A stretch of DNA of 63,474 nucleotides from assembly GCA_964543475.1 (NCBI GenBank), contig CAZIYJ010000015.1, forward strand, positions 1 to 63,474. The letters are read 5' to 3'. How positions within the stretch are numbered: the stretch's first letter is position 1; every line of letters starts with the position of its first letter. This document shows positions 54,708 to 63,346 of this stretch, one piece after another. The position numbers were made by a program, and so were the translations under genes. This DNA comes from JAYSYM01 sp964543475. Its GTDB lineage: Bacteria > Bdellovibrionota > Bdellovibrionia > Bdellovibrionales > JAMPXM01. The notes below the pieces were generated by a model, which was given only the letters and a program-made list of their open reading frames with translations, had not been told where the DNA came from and did no database searches.

Positions 54708-56473
54708 TGAAGGCGATTCTCGGCATTTCCGCATTCTACCATGACAGCGCTGCAGCCTTAGTTGTCGATGGTGATATTAAAGCCGCAGCCCAAGAAGAAC
54801 GCTTTTCTAGAATTAAACATGACCCGTCTTTTCCAAAAAAATCTATTGAGTACTGCCTTCAAGAAACAGGCCTGTCTGTCGAAGATATTTCAGATGTCGT
54901 CTTTTATGAAAAGCCACTTCTCAAATTTGAGCGCCTGATTGAAACCTATGTTGCTCATGCCCCATACGGACTCAAATCTTTTCTTAAAGCAGCTCCTGTT
55001 TGGACAAAAGAAAAACTCTTTATTCCTCAACAGATCCAAAATAATTTAGGAAAAAATTTTTCCGGAAATATTTTATTTACGACTCATCACCAAAGCCATG
55101 CAGCGAGTGCTTTCTATCCCTCACCGTTCGAAGAAGCTGCCATTCTCACCCTCGACGGCGTCGGCGAATGGAGCACGACGACCTGGGGAATCGGCCGAGG
55201 AAACCGAATAGATCTCAAACAAGAGATTCGCTTTCCGCATTCGTTGGGGCTTTTATACAGTGCCTTTACCTATTACACCGGATTTAAGGTCAATTCGGGA
55301 GAATACAAGCTCATGGGCTTAGCTCCTTACGGAAAACCCAAATACAAACAACTCATTTATGACCACTTGATCAAAGTCCGCCCCGATGGATCTTTCTGGA
55401 TGGACATGAAATATTTTGATTACTGTGCCGGCTTAAGAATGACTAATAGGCACTTTGATAAATTGTTTGGTGGACCCGCTCGCACCCCTGAATCTCCGAT
55501 CTCTCAGAAGGAAATGGATTTAGCGGCAAGCATTCAATCTGTTCTTGAAGACATTGTCTTGCTTCTTGGAAAACATATTCATCAACAAACCAAATCGCCA
55601 AACCTTTGCCTTGCCGGAGGCGTTGCCTTGAATTGCGTGGCCAATGGGCGACTGTTGCGAGAAGGTCCATTTAAGAATATTTGGGTCCAACCTGCTGCTG
55701 GTGATGCTGGCGGCGCACTGGGTGCGGCCCTTTATCATTGGCATTCAAATTTAAATCAGACACGAACACCGTCATCCCATGACACTCAGAGTGGATCGTT
55801 ATTAGGGCCACGATTTGAGTCCGGTGAGATAAAAAAATATCTGGACTCAGTAAAGGCTGCCTATCAAGTCTTTCCAAATAAAGAAGAGCAGACCGAAACT
55901 GTTGCCAAACTTTTATCTGAGGGCAAAGTTGTCGGGCTCTTTCAAGATCGCATGGAGTTTGGCCCTCGGGCTTTAGGTGCACGCAGTATTGTGGCGGACG
56001 CTCGTCCCTCTCGTATGCAAAAAGACGTGAATTTAAAAATTAAATTTCGCGAATCGTTTCGTCCCTTTGCACCCAGCTGTTTAGAGGAATCTGTTTCAGA
56101 TTATTTTGATCTTGAGGGATCCACGCCCTATATGCTTCTGACAGCGAATGTAAAATCCGATAAGCCGCATTCGATTCCAGCTGTCACGCATGTCGATAAC
56201 TCGGCAAGAATTCAAAGTGTCAACAAGGACAGAAATCAATGGTACTACGATTTGATAAAGGAATTCGAGAAGCAAACAGGCTGCGCAGTTATTCTCAACA
56301 CTTCTTTTAATATTCGAGGCGAGCCAATTGTTTGTACCCCTGAAGATGCCTTTAAGTGCTTTATGTATACCAACATTGATGCTCTAGTAATTGAAGATTA
56401 CCTCTTGTTAAAGACTCAGCAGCAAGACTTCCCGGGAGCAAATGAATATAAAAATAATATTCAAATGGATTGA
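54707..56473 (+). CDS. O-carbamoyltransferase (NodU/SxtI/TobZ family)
   Basis: A 588-residue carbamoyltransferase starting at GTG 54707. The N-terminal Kae1-like domain has LGISAFYHDSAA, the metal-binding HHQSHAASAF near 127-136, LDGVGEW and an SGEYKLMGLAPYG segment. The C-terminal domain has DRMEFGPRALGARSI and NTSFNIRGEPIV. The family transfers a carbamoyl group from carbamoyl phosphate via carbamoyl-AMP to a hydroxyl of natural products or sugars. Neighbours match the sxtI-J-K-L module of saxitoxin clusters. Confidence 0.92.
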   Translation: MKAILGISAFYHDSAAALVVDGDIKAAAQEERFSRIKHDPSFPKKSIEYCLQETGLSVEDISDVVFYEKPLLKFERLIETYVAHAPYGLKSFLKAAPVWTKEKLFIPQQIQNNLGKNFSGNILFTTHHQSHAASAFYPSPFEEAAILTLDGVGEWSTTTWGIGRGNRIDLKQEIRFPHSLGLLYSAFTYYTGFKVNSGEYKLMGLAPYGKPKYKQLIYDHLIKVRPDGSFWMDMKYFDYCAGLRMTNRHFDKLFGGPARTPESPISQKEMDLAASIQSVLEDIVLLLGKHIHQQTKSPNLCLAGGVALNCVANGRLLREGPFKNIWVQPAAGDAGGALGAALYHWHSNLNQTRTPSSHDTQSGSLLGPRFESGEIKKYLDSVKAAYQVFPNKEEQTETVAKLLSEGKVVGLFQDRMEFGPRALGARSIVADARPSRMQKDVNLKIKFRESFRPFAPSCLEESVSDYFDLEGSTPYMLLTANVKSDKPHSIPAVTHVDNSARIQSVNKDRNQWYYDLIKEFEKQTGCAVILNTSFNIRGEPIVCTPEDAFKCFMYTNIDALVIEDYLLLKTQQQDFPGANEYKNNIQMD

Positions 56474-56476
56474 AAA

Positions 56477-56641
56477 ATGAAAAGACGATATTTGGCGGTT
56501 GAGATGATGATGATGATTAAAAAAAGAAAGAGCTATGTGCTAGCTCCCATCTTTTTTGTCTTTCTTATCTTAACCGGATTGGTTTTCTTAAGTTTATGGA
56601 CTGGCGGCGCCGCCGCTCCCTTTATCTACTCACTATTTTAA
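56477..56641 (+). CDS. DUF5989 / SxtK-like small membrane protein
   Basis: A 54-residue protein: a basic N-terminus, then KKRKSYVLAP, one hydrophobic helix and the family-typical end AAAPFIYSLF. It starts 3 bp after the carbamoyltransferase stop and 11 bp before the SxtJ-like gene. This same order (carbamoyltransferase, DUF5989, SxtJ) recurs in many bacteria. A start at one of the methionines 10-13 is also possible. Confidence 0.82.
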   Translation: MKRRYLAVEMMMMIKKRKSYVLAPIFFVFLILTGLVFLSLWTGGAAAPFIYSLF

Positions 56642-56652
56642 TGAGCTAAATA

Positions 56653-57027
56653 ATGGAAAAAGATTCGAACAAAAGATTTGGAATTTCACTGAGCCTTATT
56701 CTGGGGTTGATCTCTATCGGCTTTGAAAATCCGTTAAGAACTTATATTTTGCTGATTGCTTTGACCTTACTTGCAGCATCTATTTTTTTACCGACAAAAC
56801 TAAATTTCTTACGGCTGGTGTGGAAGAACATTTCTCGTGTGCTCGAGATGACGATTGGACGTCTCATCTTGGCGACTTTTTATTACGTAGTAGTGACTCC
56901 TACTGCGCTCATTTTACGAATGACCACTCGAGACTCTTTAGGTCTTAAAGCGAGCTTTAGAAATAAAGAATCTTATTGGCATGATCTAGAGCCAGCCGAC
57001 GATAAAGACGCCTTTTTACAATTTTGA
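56653..57027 (+). CDS. SxtJ-family membrane protein
   Basis: A 124-residue protein with three to four helices. It begins with an RFGISLSLILGL motif, has a PTKLNFLRLVWKNISRVLEMTIGRL middle section and ends with the characteristic PTALILRM...ESYWHDLE segment. This matches SxtJ proteins found beside SxtI-type carbamoyltransferases. The biochemical role is unknown; it probably scaffolds or channels at the membrane. Confidence 0.85.
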   Translation: MEKDSNKRFGISLSLILGLISIGFENPLRTYILLIALTLLAASIFLPTKLNFLRLVWKNISRVLEMTIGRLILATFYYVVVTPTALILRMTTRDSLGLKASFRNKESYWHDLEPADDKDAFLQF

Positions 57028-57038
57028 ACGACTGATTC

Positions 57039-57584
57039 TTAAAATTGAATCGTATTCATGACTTTCAATTTACTAACTTTATCATTGAAGGCCTTCGCAT
57101 CGAGATAGTTTGCACTCGCCTTAAACTGCTTAATAACTTTCCCTTGAGGATTGAACAAGCTAGTTTCTCCCAAAACTTTTTCGTCCAATTTGACAAAGAA
57201 TTTAAATGAGCCCCGATTTTTATCTTTAATATTCGTAGAAATACTGGCTAATTTTTTATCTTTAAAAATCACATCTACTTTTTCTCTTCGAGCAGGAGGT
57301 TTAGCAGATAGATTAATCCACCATTGGCCCTTTGAATCCCGGACATAGTCAGTTTTTGTAACATGTGTCTCATTCTTTTTAGCAGGATTTCCGATGACGT
57401 AGCCGACCATTTTGATCGTTTCTTTTTTTTGGTCATAGCTGATCTTGGAGTAAAAATCGATCGTCGGTTGCTTTTTACCTTGGCCATTATAAACATCCAG
57501 CTGACCTCCGTAATATATTTCTTGGTCTGCTAAGGACAATAAGGGCATCAAAATGACGGCGACAAACAAAAGATAATTTTTCAT
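57039..57584 (-). CDS. Secreted protein of unknown function (copy 2)
   Basis: A 181-residue exported protein, the duplicate of 50947-51492. It has the same signal peptide style (MKNYLLFVAVILMPLLSLA), a YGGQLDVYNGQGKK start of the mature part and the YVRDSKGQWW motif. The start is set at ATG 57584, aligned with copy 1 and its GGAG; a frame from 57611 adds nine residues. It converges with the SxtJ-like gene 11 bp away. Confidence 0.8.
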   Translation of the reverse strand: MKNYLLFVAVILMPLLSLADQEIYYGGQLDVYNGQGKKQPTIDFYSKISYDQKKETIKMVGYVIGNPAKKNETHVTKTDYVRDSKGQWWINLSAKPPARREKVDVIFKDKKLASISTNIKDKNRGSFKFFVKLDEKVLGETSLFNPQGKVIKQFKASANYLDAKAFNDKVSKLKVMNTIQF

Positions 57585-57634
57585 AGATTCTCCTCTTACA
57601 AGCTGACCCAAACAAGAACGGTTGGCAACATTTT
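57039..57634 (-). repeat. Direct duplication, copy 2
   Basis: Second copy of the gene-plus-promoter unit at 50947-51542, same orientation. Recombination between the copies would delete the whole operon at 51637-57027. Confidence 0.8.
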
Positions 57635-57690
57635 TAGGCCAGTCAAATTTGACCGGCCAAGAATGTCGCTGCCGCTTACATTGTTAGCGC

Positions 57691-58845
57691 TCAGCTGACT
57701 GAGCCAGGCGGTAGAAAAGGCGAATGAGATTCATAGTCATTAAACAGGCTCTTAATCTGAGCCTTTTCTTCTTCAACAAATCGCCCGATCGCATCACTCA
57801 TGCGAGGGTCAGCAATAAAGTGCGCGCTGTAAGTGAGCTCAGGAGTAAAGCCGCGCTGAAACTTATGTTCACCTTGCGCACCCGCTTCAAAATATTTTAA
57901 GTTTCTCTCGATCGCGAAATCGATGGCTTGGTAATAGCAAAGTTCGAAGTGCAAAAATTTAAAGTCGTCGACACTTCCCCAGTGACGACCAAACAACGTA
58001 TTGCTGCCGAAAAAGTTAATCGCGCCAGCAACAGGTTCACGCGTTACTGGATCAATGGCTAAGACGAATAGAATATTCTCCTTCATCGTCTTGAACACAT
58101 CAGTGAAGAACTGCTGAGTCAGATAAGGATACCCACCCATCTTTGAAACCGTATTTACATAGAACGCATACATGATCTCAGCATGCTCGGCTTTTAAAGC
58201 GTCGCCGGTTAGGCGCTCGATCACTAATCCTGATTTAGCTACTTGAGCACGCTCGCGCGTAATATCACGCCTGCGTTTACCCTTTAGCCGCGCTAAAAAA
58301 CCATCAAAGCTTTTATAGTTCTGATTTTCCCAGTGATATTGAAAGCTATGCCGAATTAGCAGCTGCTCTTCTTTAAAAAGATTAAGTTCACGCTCTTCAA
58401 TGAAGTTGAAATGAATCGAGCCTCGATCAAGACGCTTGGTTAGTTCAAGTGCCGCTTTAACAAGTGCTCGCCTGCACTCGTCAGCATTATCCATTCTGCT
58501 TGCAACTAAGATTTTCGGCCCCGTAGCCGGAGTAAACGGAATCGCACTTAAAAACTTCGGGTAATATCTAAGTCCGTAATGCTCATAGGCTTGCGCCCAA
58601 GCAAAATCGAAAATGTACTCGCCGTAGCTATTGGTCTTTGAATAAAGCACCATGGCAGCCATAAGCTCATCACCAGAGTTTAACAAAAGGTAGTTGGGCT
58701 CCCAGCCAGTTCCGGCGCCTACACTCCCGCTAGCCTCTAAAGCGCTTAAAAACGCGTGGCTTACGAACGGAAACTCGCTCGGCACAAGCCTCTCCCAAGC
58801 AGCACTTGGGATTTCGCTAATCGATTTTACAACCTTCACGTTCAT
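57691..58845 (-). CDS. DUF482 GNAT-like N-acyltransferase
   Basis: A 384-residue protein of the COG3146/DUF482 family, related to Fem-type and GNAT acyltransferases. Characteristic segments are SFQYHWEN, FDGFLARLKGKRRRDITRER near 185-204 and FEAGAQGEHKFQRGF-like EAGAQGEHK near 320. Substrates of the family are not known; a peptidoglycan role has been suggested from the Fem-like fold. It is divergent from clpS with 38 bp between start codons. Confidence 0.9.
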   Translation of the reverse strand: MNVKVVKSISEIPSAAWERLVPSEFPFVSHAFLSALEASGSVGAGTGWEPNYLLLNSGDELMAAMVLYSKTNSYGEYIFDFAWAQAYEHYGLRYYPKFLSAIPFTPATGPKILVASRMDNADECRRALVKAALELTKRLDRGSIHFNFIEERELNLFKEEQLLIRHSFQYHWENQNYKSFDGFLARLKGKRRRDITRERAQVAKSGLVIERLTGDALKAEHAEIMYAFYVNTVSKMGGYPYLTQQFFTDVFKTMKENILFVLAIDPVTREPVAGAINFFGSNTLFGRHWGSVDDFKFLHFELCYYQAIDFAIERNLKYFEAGAQGEHKFQRGFTPELTYSAHFIADPRMSDAIGRFVEEEKAQIKSLFNDYESHSPFLPPGSVS

Positions 58846-58883
58846 AGCTAGAAATTTTCGGATAATTCGTTTACTTTTGCTCT

Positions 58884-59234
58884 ATGGCGACAACCACATT
58901 CGACACCGACTCTATCATACACGAGATCTTAAACCCATTTGCTAACGTTGGGATCTCAGAGAAAGTTGCAGAAAAAACCAAAAAGCCATCGATGTACGTT
59001 GTGGTCCTTCACAATGATCCGATCACCCCGCGCGCTTTCGTCGTCACTGTCTTAAAAAAGCATTTTGGTAAGTCGGAGGAAGACGCCACGCGCGTAATGC
59101 TCCTTGCCCACAATCACGGCGTGGGTGCTGTCGCTATTTACTCTTTTGAAATCGCAGAGACTAAAGTTGCGATGGCGAACGCTTATGCGGAGGCTGAGGG
59201 TTATCCGCTGCATTTTTCGGTGCAGGATGCGTAG
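58884..59234 (+). CDS. clpS: ClpS adaptor of ClpAP protease
   Basis: A 116-residue protein. An unstructured N-terminus of about 35 residues precedes the core YVVVLHNDPITPRAFVVTVL, in which the N-D-x-T/P pattern and hydrophobic pocket recognise N-degron residues. An AHNHGVGAVAIYSFEIAETK segment that contacts ClpA follows. It delivers N-end-rule substrates to ClpAP. No clpA gene is adjacent here. Confidence 0.93.
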   Translation: MATTTFDTDSIIHEILNPFANVGISEKVAEKTKKPSMYVVVLHNDPITPRAFVVTVLKKHFGKSEEDATRVMLLAHNHGVGAVAIYSFEIAETKVAMANAYAEAEGYPLHFSVQDA

Positions 59235-59343
59235 GCAGAAAGCAAATGCCCACGATTCTAAAAATCAACTTCAGTGCTCAATCGACTTTGAGTCAGTTCA
59301 CTGATCAAGTTAAATTCGCAAAAGCTATGTAGCCTATACCGCG

Positions 59344-59547
59344 TTAGAGCTTAATGGTTTTAAATCGGCCTTTGATTTTTTGATCGAAGTACTTACCTGC
59401 GGAGATTGCATCTCTCAACCCCACAAAAATTTCATTTGGCACTTCTAAATATTGATAGACTGCATTTCGTTTGAATTCAATTTCAAGGACTCCCTCTGAA
59501 TATCCGATGGAAACGATCGTTGATGATTTTACTGGAAGTCGCTGCAT
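59344..59547 (-). CDS. KTSC-domain small protein
   Basis: A 67-residue single-domain protein. It has the KSSTIVSIGY opening, LEIEFKRNAVYQYLEVP and a closing SAGKYFDQKIKGRF, matching the KTSC domain seen alone or near phage and lysyl-tRNA synthetase-related genes. The function is unknown. It is transcribed away from the adjacent OLD-family gene. Confidence 0.8.
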   Translation of the reverse strand: MQRLPVKSSTIVSIGYSEGVLEIEFKRNAVYQYLEVPNEIFVGLRDAISAGKYFDQKIKGRFKTIKL

Positions 59548-59623
59548 AAATACTTCTCGGATGCTTTAAACAAATTCTTAACTTAAACCGATATTAAATT
59601 ATGTTTATTTAGGAAAGGCAGAA

Positions 59624-61516
59624 ATGAGAATTCAAGAAGTCCGGATTAAAAATTTTCGTAGCCTCAAGGATCTTGTAATAAAGCTAGATAACTATACTTC
59701 GTTCGTCGGTGCTAATGGCACAGGCAAATCTGCGGTCCTCACTGCTCTCAACTATTTCTTTGGTGACCCCAGCGTAGCCCCACTTGAAGCGGAAGATTTT
59801 CACAAAAAAGATACTTCGTCCCAGATTGAAATAACAGTGGTTTTTGTAGACCTTTCCCGAGAAGAAGCAGAGGAATTTAAGGATTACTATCGGCAAGATA
59901 AACTGATTATTACCGCTCAATCGATTTCTGATCCAGCTAGCCAGAAATTTAATTTAATTCAGTATGGGTCGCGGCTTGCCATGTCTGATTTCAGAAATTT
60001 TTTCGGAGCCGAGGCATCAGGGGCAAAGGTAAGTGATCTGAAAGATATTTATAAGGGTTTAAAAGACCAACATCCAGAGCTTCCCTCTGCGAGCACAAAA
60101 GACGCGATGATTACATCACTTAGAGAGCATGAAATAAATCATCCGGAACAATGTTCCGAAATTCCCTCTCGGGATCAGTTCTACGGCGTCGCTCAATCCG
60201 GCAAACTCAATCGGTATTTACAGTGGGTCTATATACCAGCGGTGAAGGACGCCTCTGATGAGCAACGGGAGACAAGAGGCGGTGCTCTTGGAAAGCTTCT
60301 CAGTAGAACCGTAAATGCCAAAGTGCATTTTGATACTAAGATTAAAGAGATTCAGGATTCGGCTCGCGAAAAGTATGATGCGATTCTAGCCGAGAATCAA
60401 AGTGCACTGGATGACGTTTCCAAAGGCTTGAAGAAGCGTTTAGGCGAATGGGCGCATCCCGGAGTAAATCTCAAAATCGAATGGGCTTCAGATACTCAAA
60501 AAGCGGTGCAAATCGCTCAGCCATTCGCCCAACTTAAAATAGGTGAGGAAGATTTTGAGGGCCAGGTCTCCAGATTAGGTCACGGTCTTCAGAGATCATA
60601 TTTAATTGCTTTACTTCAAGAACTTGCGTCAATGCCCACTGATTCAACTATGCCAAAGCTCATATTGGGTTGTGAGGAACCAGAATTATATCAACATCCT
60701 CCACAGTCTCGCCACTTAGCAGGAGTCCTAAAGCGACTCGGAGATGATGGGTCCCAAGTGATTATTACGACTCACAGTCCACATTTTGTGTCAGGTGAAA
60801 CATTCAGCAATGTTCGAGTTTGTCGCAAGAAACTTGGAGCAACTGAAGTTTCATCTCTCGACATTGATAAGCTTAAAGATGAGTTCAAGAAGTGTGGACA
60901 AATCTACCGTAACGAGAAAAGTTTGGAGTCTAAGCTCTACCAAGTGCTTCAGCCTCAGTTAGCAGAAATGTTTTTCGCCAAAAATATAGTTCTGGTTGAG
61001 GGAATTGAAGACCAAGCATATTTGCTAAGTGCACTTACTCTTTTCGACAAAATTGATGAGTTTCGAAAAAATGACGGACATATTGTTTTGGTAAATGGCA
61101 AAAGCAATCTGATACCTCCTATTATCATCGCTCAACTAATGCAGATCAAAGCAATGGTAATTTTTGACGCTGATTCAAATTGCGATGAAAATCATAAACC
61201 AAAGCATGAGAAAGACAATCGGCTGCTCCTAGACTTACTTGGATTAACAAGTCTTAAGACATTCCCAGATAGTCATGTTTTTCAAAGTCGGCTGATAATG
61301 TGGCAAACTGAAATTGGCGATGCTTTCAGATCAGATTGCGGAGAAATTTTTGAAAGTATTAAATCGGAAGTAGAAGCTACATTTGGACAGCCAGGTAATC
61401 TGGAAAAAAATGTGCTTGCGATCGCCGAAAGGCTCGCACTTGCTCAAAGTCGTGGTGCAAAGCTTGAAAATCTCAAGAAAATGTCTGAGACCGTAATAGG
61501 CTTTCTAGCTTCATAA
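59624..61516 (+). CDS. OLD-family ATP-dependent endonuclease
   Basis: A 630-residue protein with an SMC/ABC-type ATPase. Walker A is GANGTGKSA at 29-37, a signature-like SRLGHGLQRSYLIALL is near 318, Walker B LILGCEEPELYQHP is near 348, and TTHSPHF follows. A C-terminal TOPRIM domain has IVLVEGIEDQAYL near 455 and VIFDADSN near 513. OLD nucleases act in phage defence or DNA repair. No UvrD-like GajB partner follows, so it is not a Gabija pair; the next gene is an unknown 211-residue protein. Confidence 0.88.
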   Translation: MRIQEVRIKNFRSLKDLVIKLDNYTSFVGANGTGKSAVLTALNYFFGDPSVAPLEAEDFHKKDTSSQIEITVVFVDLSREEAEEFKDYYRQDKLIITAQSISDPASQKFNLIQYGSRLAMSDFRNFFGAEASGAKVSDLKDIYKGLKDQHPELPSASTKDAMITSLREHEINHPEQCSEIPSRDQFYGVAQSGKLNRYLQWVYIPAVKDASDEQRETRGGALGKLLSRTVNAKVHFDTKIKEIQDSAREKYDAILAENQSALDDVSKGLKKRLGEWAHPGVNLKIEWASDTQKAVQIAQPFAQLKIGEEDFEGQVSRLGHGLQRSYLIALLQELASMPTDSTMPKLILGCEEPELYQHPPQSRHLAGVLKRLGDDGSQVIITTHSPHFVSGETFSNVRVCRKKLGATEVSSLDIDKLKDEFKKCGQIYRNEKSLESKLYQVLQPQLAEMFFAKNIVLVEGIEDQAYLLSALTLFDKIDEFRKNDGHIVLVNGKSNLIPPIIIAQLMQIKAMVIFDADSNCDENHKPKHEKDNRLLLDLLGLTSLKTFPDSHVFQSRLIMWQTEIGDAFRSDCGEIFESIKSEVEATFGQPGNLEKNVLAIAERLALAQSRGAKLENLKKMSETVIGFLAS

Positions 61517-61682
61517 GACGAGCTACTAAGACGCATAGCGATCTCAAGACTGATTTCAGGAAATTGTTGACCGACATGGTAGCTATCAAATAGTTTAACC
61601 TCACTTCATTTGATTGAAGTAGTTAGCCATTTGCTTGGCAAAAATAAATTAGTTTAAAACAATTTTATATTTGGAGAACAAA

Positions 61683-62318
61683 GTGGATAACAACGCCATT
61701 GAGGCGGAGATCTCTGCTCAATCCAAGTTGGTAGATGGCATTGCCCTCAGCCAAGCTATGGTTACAGAGATCGACCGTCATATTAAAGAACAAGAACTTA
61801 AACTAAACGAAAAACTTTGCCATTTCCCTATTAGGTTAATGCTTAAGGATTTTTTGCCAGAAATTCCGATCAAACATACAGTGACGAAAGCGGACGATAG
61901 CTTATGGAACAGCCTTCGTTTTGTTAAAAGCTGGCAAAACAAAGCTTCTTACGAGGAAATTTCTTACGAAAAATGCTCAAAGGGTTTTGCTTTCTTCTAT
62001 CGAACCGGAGAAGTTATTTGCGATATCGGGTTTCATCGAGGGCCCATTGGAATGGAATGTTACTACAAGGTCATTGAAGACAATCGAGAAACAATAAAAG
62101 TTACGGGAGCCTCTGTTGAAATTAAGTTACGTGCGTTTAAAGATTTAAGGCAGTTACTTTCAATGATTGCCAATCAAGCTAATCATGTAGCCGCAGTCTA
62201 TCGGAGCGAATTGACGGAAGCCGATGGGAACAGAGATTTGTCGCGTACAAAGATAAATCTCGGGGAAGTAGGTTCAATGGGCCAGATGGAAGCCATTCGA
62301 CACTTAACACGCTTCTAA
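61683..62318 (+). CDS. Hypothetical protein downstream of the OLD nuclease
   Basis: A 211-residue soluble protein of no family I recognise. I choose GTG 61683, which has GGAG 6 bases upstream; a TTG frame starts 12 bases earlier within that site. The N-terminal third is helical and charged; the middle has aromatic and glycine segments (FAFFYRTGEVICDIGFHRGP). It follows the OLD gene after 166 bp of A/T-rich DNA, so its own promoter is possible. Confidence 0.65.
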   Translation: MDNNAIEAEISAQSKLVDGIALSQAMVTEIDRHIKEQELKLNEKLCHFPIRLMLKDFLPEIPIKHTVTKADDSLWNSLRFVKSWQNKASYEEISYEKCSKGFAFFYRTGEVICDIGFHRGPIGMECYYKVIEDNRETIKVTGASVEIKLRAFKDLRQLLSMIANQANHVAAVYRSELTEADGNRDLSRTKINLGEVGSMGQMEAIRHLTRF

Positions 62319-62335
62319 CTAGTCATCAGTTATAC

Positions 62336-62363
62336 GATGTGCGGAGTTTGCTCTTCGCACATC
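62336..62363. terminator. Bidirectional hairpin between convergent genes
   Basis: An 8-bp perfect stem, GATGTGCG at 62336-62343 with CGCACATC at 62356-62363, in the 45-bp gap between two convergent genes. The T-run is poor on both strands. Confidence 0.5.
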
Positions 62364-62900
62364 TTACTTCTTACCTTGGCCACTGAGAACATAGTTGCCC
62401 CCTAAGATCGACGAATCTATTTTTATGAACTCAAAACTGTTGTCGTAATACATTGCCTCTACCTGAAATTGACCTGACTCGAATTCGAAGAAGGCCTGAT
62501 AAATTCTGTTCGGCAGTAAGATAAGATCTGTATCTAACTGTGGCACTCCCGACATACGTTCAAGTGTCATTGTTCGGTCAATCTTTTTGGGATGTGATCC
62601 GTGGAGTTCGTCAGAAAGCAAAAATCGAATAGCCTGTCCATCTGAGCCCAGGATTCTTAATCTTCTTACCGGCAAGGCTTCTTTCCCTGAGTTTATAAAA
62701 CTCAACGAAGAAACAACTTTTGGAGCCAAAGGCTGCAGGCCGTTATACCAAATCTGAACTTTAGGTGCCTTCGCGGCTTCGATAGAGGCTTGCAGCGACA
62801 GGGTTGCCTTTGACACTTTCCAAAGTGCATATGCCGTTAACGCTGAAACTACTGATGCAATTGCTGTTACCCAAGCAGACCAATTAACTGGCTCATTCAT
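62364..62900 (-). CDS. Hypothetical membrane-anchored protein
   Basis: A 178-residue protein. One N-terminal helix (about 10-30, WVTAIASVVSALTAYALW) and a short coiled segment precede a beta-rich domain (VSSLSFINSGKEALPVRRLRI) that may sit outside the membrane. Similar stand-alone proteins occur near phage and defence genes, but I cannot name the family. It lies 29 bp downstream of another small membrane protein on the same strand. Confidence 0.6.
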   Translation of the reverse strand: MNEPVNWSAWVTAIASVVSALTAYALWKVSKATLSLQASIEAAKAPKVQIWYNGLQPLAPKVVSSLSFINSGKEALPVRRLRILGSDGQAIRFLLSDELHGSHPKKIDRTMTLERMSGVPQLDTDLILLPNRIYQAFFEFESGQFQVEAMYYDNSFEFIKIDSSILGGNYVLSGQGKK

Positions 62901-62929
62901 ATATTCCCCGATCGATTCCCCATATGAAT

Positions 62930-63235
62930 TTATTCAACTTTTGCTCTGAAGCGAGTTTTGAGTTTCCGAAAAGTTCGAGCTAGTAAAATCCACTGAAAAT
63001 AATTAAGAAGTAATGCGATAGGTACGAAAAAGTAGGCAATAAGCTCTGAAAGTATGGATATAACTACCAAGAGAATTCCAACCGGTGCGGTTAGTGCGAG
63101 GGTTATTAAAAACGGAGCGATTGCCGCTTCACCTGAAAGGCCGAGACAGAACTGAGTCCATGCGACGGCTAAAATTACATAAACGAATTTAAGTATGATT
63201 ACGGGGCGAATACGTTTTGAATTTTCAATTTTCAT
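62930..63235 (-). CDS. Small membrane protein of unknown function
   Basis: A 101-residue protein with three hydrophobic helices (about 10-30, 37-60 and 62-85) and basic termini (MKIENSKRIR, KLKTRFRAKVE). No family recognised. Probably co-transcribed with the membrane-anchored gene that follows. Confidence 0.55.
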   Translation of the reverse strand: MKIENSKRIRPVIILKFVYVILAVAWTQFCLGLSGEAAIAPFLITLALTAPVGILLVVISILSELIAYFFVPIALLLNYFQWILLARTFRKLKTRFRAKVE

Positions 63236-63346
63236 CTAAACAAATGATATTGACCATCTACCTCTTAGCCAATCACAACCATTGCTAGACTAGATCCCCA
63301 AAAACACCCACTTGCCGCCCACAAATAACTCAGATACACCCTCTCC

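Noticed and set aside
59624..62318. Gabija defence system
   Set aside because: The OLD protein fits GajA only in general type, and the next gene is not a UvrD-like helicase.
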